64,000 bases of DNA from CAYSCZ01 sp051155775 (lineage in GTDB: Bacteria; Bacteroidota; Bacteroidia; Cytophagales; Cyclobacteriaceae), in assembly GCA_051155775.1 (NCBI GenBank), contig DAXETV010000014.1, forward strand, positions 62,001-126,000, in the 5' to 3' direction. This document shows, piece after piece, positions 63,659 through 64,000 of the stretch (position 1 is its first letter; every line of letters begins with the position of its first letter). Made by a program: the position numbers and the translations under genes. The notes beneath the pieces were generated by a model that had not been told where the DNA came from, made no database searches, and was given only the letters and a program-made list of their open reading frames with translations.

Positions 63659-64000
63659 CTTGCTTTTCGCCTATCAAATATTTTCTAATAGTTTCTTCAT
63701 AGGAATACCGGTCTTTCATTTTTTCTTCGGCAATCAACTTTTTGTGTTCTTCGTTCAGGCCTTTGTATAAGCTAAAACACATGATTACAAGTATAATTGC
63801 AAATGGCAGTCCCGTGCTCAAGGCTGCAGTCTGAAGAGCCGCTAAACCACCACCAATTAATAAAGTCGCAGCTACTCCACCTTCTGTTAGTGCCCAAAAA
63901 ATGCGCTGACCAACAGGAGCATCTAATTTACCACCGCTGGTAATACTGTCAATCACCAGTGACCCTGAATCCGAAGAAGTAACGAAAAAACTGGTTACCA
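63651..64000 (-). CDS. BCCT family transporter (5' end outside window)
   Basis: The frame is open to the window edge, so only the last ~116 residues are present. They read FFVTSSDSGSLVIDSITSGGK, split, then QRIFWALTEGGVAATLLIGGGLAALQTAALSTGLPFAI (split), the conserved C-terminal spans of betaine/carnitine/choline transporters. An internal GTG (63956) is not the true start. Likely an osmolyte importer of the inner membrane. A charged tail ends the protein. It overlaps the universal stress gene by 8 bp. Confidence 0.85.
   Translation of the reverse strand, partial: VTSFFVTSSDSGSLVIDSITSGGKLDAPVGQRIFWALTEGGVAATLLIGGGLAALQTAALSTGLPFAIILVIMCFSLYKGLNEEHKKLIAEEKMKDRYSYEETIRKYLIGEKQDD

Overview
The window looks like a chromosomal segment from a Bacteroidota bacterium, most likely of the Cytophagales (marine Fulvivirga/Marivirga-like relatives). 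The evidence is low G+C, the core order pyk / IPExxxVDY gene / acpP-fabF-rnc, several lipoproteins with a bare lipobox, outer-membrane beta-barrel proteins of Bacteroidota type, candidate promoters of the TAnnTTTG kind, and little use of Shine-Dalgarno sites. Many genes start with TTG or GTG. I see no rRNA, tRNA, CRISPR array, insertion sequence or phage gene.

Layout. (1) 1-7.4 kb: cell-surface and accessory genes on the minus strand. They are a truncated InlB-repeat lipoprotein, an imelysin-like/di-heme cytochrome c peroxidase lipoprotein, a collagen-like/PhoX-like propeller lipoprotein preceded by a Fur/PerR-like 7-1-7 palindrome, then DUF3109, DUF2911, a hotdog thioesterase and a small exported unknown. 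(2) 7.4-13.5 kb: a methyltransferase, bioB-sppA, folK, a TauE/SafE permease and a class V aminotransferase. (3) 13.5-34.9 kb: a surface-glycan locus. It has a YfhO-type membrane protein, a Wzx-like flippase and a tightly overlapped minus-strand operon for a CMP-activated nonulosonic acid (NeuA-like, aldolase-like, two different NeuB-like synthases, NeuD-like, TIM barrel, CBS-DegT aminotransferase, glycosyltransferase). A 474-bp divergent control region follows. Then comes a plus-strand operon with a HisH-HisF2-WbpG/PseA acetamidino module, a glycosyltransferase, a PIG-L deacetylase and a sulfotransferase. The locus ends with a minus-strand WbqC-like gene and the WbpB-WbpD-WbpE trio for a 2,3-diamino uronic acid. 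(4) 35-50 kb: housekeeping genes (pfkA, miaA, pyk, acpP, fabF, rnc, nadE, an NFACT protein) with a large hybrid histidine kinase and a lone receiver. (5) 49.5-64 kb: envelope and transport genes (an Omp85-like protein, a YwqK/MORN protein, a PorV-like barrel plus a HhH barrel protein, a DUF1538 pair with PII-like and CBS proteins, a CHAD protein, an MFS carrier, a VPS10/BNR-repeat protein, a universal stress protein and a truncated BCCT transporter).

How the genes work together. The glycan locus appears to make and export a surface polysaccharide or O-antigen with unusual charged sugars. One arm makes a CMP-nonulosonate and a second arm makes a diacetamido-uronic acid. The HisH/HisF2/WbpG module would convert an N-acetyl to an acetamidino group on one of them, and the PIG-L and sulfotransferase genes suggest further de-N-acetylation and sulfation. 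The most unusual parts are the nonulosonate operon (twin NeuB, an aldolase homologue lacking the expected tyrosine, a CBS domain fused to an aminotransferase, and no epimerase or dehydratase in the window) and the DUF1538-DUF1538-PII-CBS operon. Family assignments rest on motif recognition by eye; no database search was run.
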